Source: Chitinophagaceae bacterium
GTDB lineage: Bacteria; Bacteroidota; Bacteroidia; Chitinophagales; Chitinophagaceae
DNA length: 64,000 nucleotides
NCBI GenBank assembly: GCA_016720745.1
Contig: JADKKA010000007.1
Coordinates: forward strand, 1-64,000
Reading direction: 5' to 3'
The position numbers and the translations under genes were made by a program. Below, in pieces: positions 63,486-64,000 of this stretch. Every line of letters starts with the position of its first letter. Positions within the stretch are counted from its first letter, which is position 1. Under the pieces are notes generated by a model. That model was not told the DNA's origin, searched no databases, and was given only the letters and a program-made list of their open reading frames with translations.

Positions 63486-64000
63486 TCAGTTTTCTTTCCA
63501 AACATAATAGATCACCCCATTCTTGTCATCACTGATAAAAAAGGAGCGGTCATCCCATTGCAGCACATCACAGGGTCGTCCAAAACGTTTGTCTTCGGTT
63601 TTGCCCTGTAAAAAACCACTGACAATCTCGCGGTATTGCCCGTTCGGCAGCATTTGCACCACGGCATTGCCTCTTTGCCGCCATACACTGGTACTGCCAT
63701 GCAGGGCGGTGATAAAGCTATTGTTCAGCAGACTGTCACTGAATACTGAGAAGTAAGTAAATCCCAGCGGAGCTGAATGCGCTTTGATGCCCCACTGGCT
63801 GATCGGTGGTCTTTTGACCCAGGCCGGTTTCAAAGAATCTTTAAATGCGGGATCAGTGATGATTTGTTTCCGGTATTGAAAATAATAAGGCCATCCATAA
63901 AAACTGCCAGGGGTAATCTTCATCAGCTGTTCCTCCGGTTTATCGGGCCCACGGTTATCGCGTCCCATATTGGTGACCCAGAGTTCATCCTTTACCCATT
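63486..64000 (-). CDS. PQQ-type glucose/sorbosone dehydrogenase-like protein, 3' part
   Basis: Runs off the right edge; about 171 C-terminal residues are visible in frame (KDELWVTNMGRDNRGPDKPE at the edge, in two parts). The pattern matches the soluble PQQ-dependent sugar dehydrogenase/sorbosone dehydrogenase beta-propeller: NRGPD, FYGWPYYFQYR, APLGFTYF, ALHGSTSVWRQRGNAVV, GRPCDVLQWDDRSFFISDDKNGVIYYV in successive blades. Such secreted enzymes oxidise sugars with PQQ; in many Bacteroidota homologues activity is unproven. The start and signal lie outside the window. Confidence 0.82.
   Translation of the reverse strand, partial: WVKDELWVTNMGRDNRGPDKPEEQLMKITPGSFYGWPYYFQYRKQIITDPAFKDSLKPAWVKRPPISQWGIKAHSAPLGFTYFSVFSDSLLNNSFITALHGSTSVWRQRGNAVVQMLPNGQYREIVSGFLQGKTEDKRFGRPCDVLQWDDRSFFISDDKNGVIYYVWKEN

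Noticed and set aside
1..64000. tRNA, rRNA, prophage, transposase or defence genes
   Set aside because: I looked for their usual protein motifs and structural patterns on both strands and saw none; no mobile-element gene accompanies the repeats in this window.

Overview
The window reads as chromosomal DNA of a Bacteroidota bacterium, most likely family Chitinophagaceae. Evidence: a SusC/SusD pair with polysaccharide-utilisation enzymes, lipoproteins with Bacteroidota-style boxes, a type IX secretion (T9SS) tail protein, recurrent TAnnTTTG promoter boxes, and a rimP-nusA-infB operon. No rRNA, tRNA, CRISPR array, phage or transposase gene was seen.

Region 1 (1-28041) is a large beta-glucan utilisation locus, preceded by the end of a badly frameshifted FG-GAP/VCBS repeat protein. 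The left plus-strand block (1519-13116) encodes two GH30 enzymes, two GH144-type enzymes, an endonuclease/exonuclease/phosphatase-fold hydrolase, a GH43-like enzyme with carbohydrate-binding domains, an SGNH hydrolase and a GH3 beta-glucosidase. A minus-strand regulator (beta-propeller, Y_Y_Y, one membrane helix, LuxR-type HTH) separates it from the right block (16259-28041): SusC, SusD, two surface glycan-binding lipoproteins (one with a triplicated domain), two GH16 enzymes and a second GH3. Together these could cut beta-1,2, beta-1,3 and beta-1,6 glucan linkages, import the products and finish them to glucose. Five genes of the first 16 kb carry apparent frameshifts, densest at the left edge. 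Sequence error is the simpler explanation, with gene decay as the alternative.

Region 2 (28042-29350) is a repeat-bearing, partly AT-rich boundary with a small lipoprotein and a small DUF4834-like membrane protein. Region 3 (29427-42510) is housekeeping: rimP, nusA, infB, a SurA-like chaperone/isomerase, a soluble multi-PAS histidine kinase, a PurF-type amidophosphoribosyltransferase and a SixA-type phosphatase. Region 4 (42483-49160) holds a MurG-like glycosyltransferase, two small genes, a GH29 alpha-L-fucosidase, an aminotransferase and the T9SS-tailed protein. Region 5 (49706-64000) holds a membrane protein, an SRPBCC/GyrI-like fusion, an M16 peptidase, lipoprotein MsrB, adenylate kinase, PaaZ and an enoyl-CoA hydratase (phenylacetate-type catabolism), paralogous lipoproteins, an AlkA-type DNA glycosylase, FabG and the end of a PQQ-type sugar dehydrogenase.

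The spacers hold the least explained sequence. A family of roughly 64-nt imperfect hairpins with a constant bulged A occurs six times in three spacers. Degenerate tandem arrays of 7-9 nt units, usually as inverted arms, occur in five other spacers.
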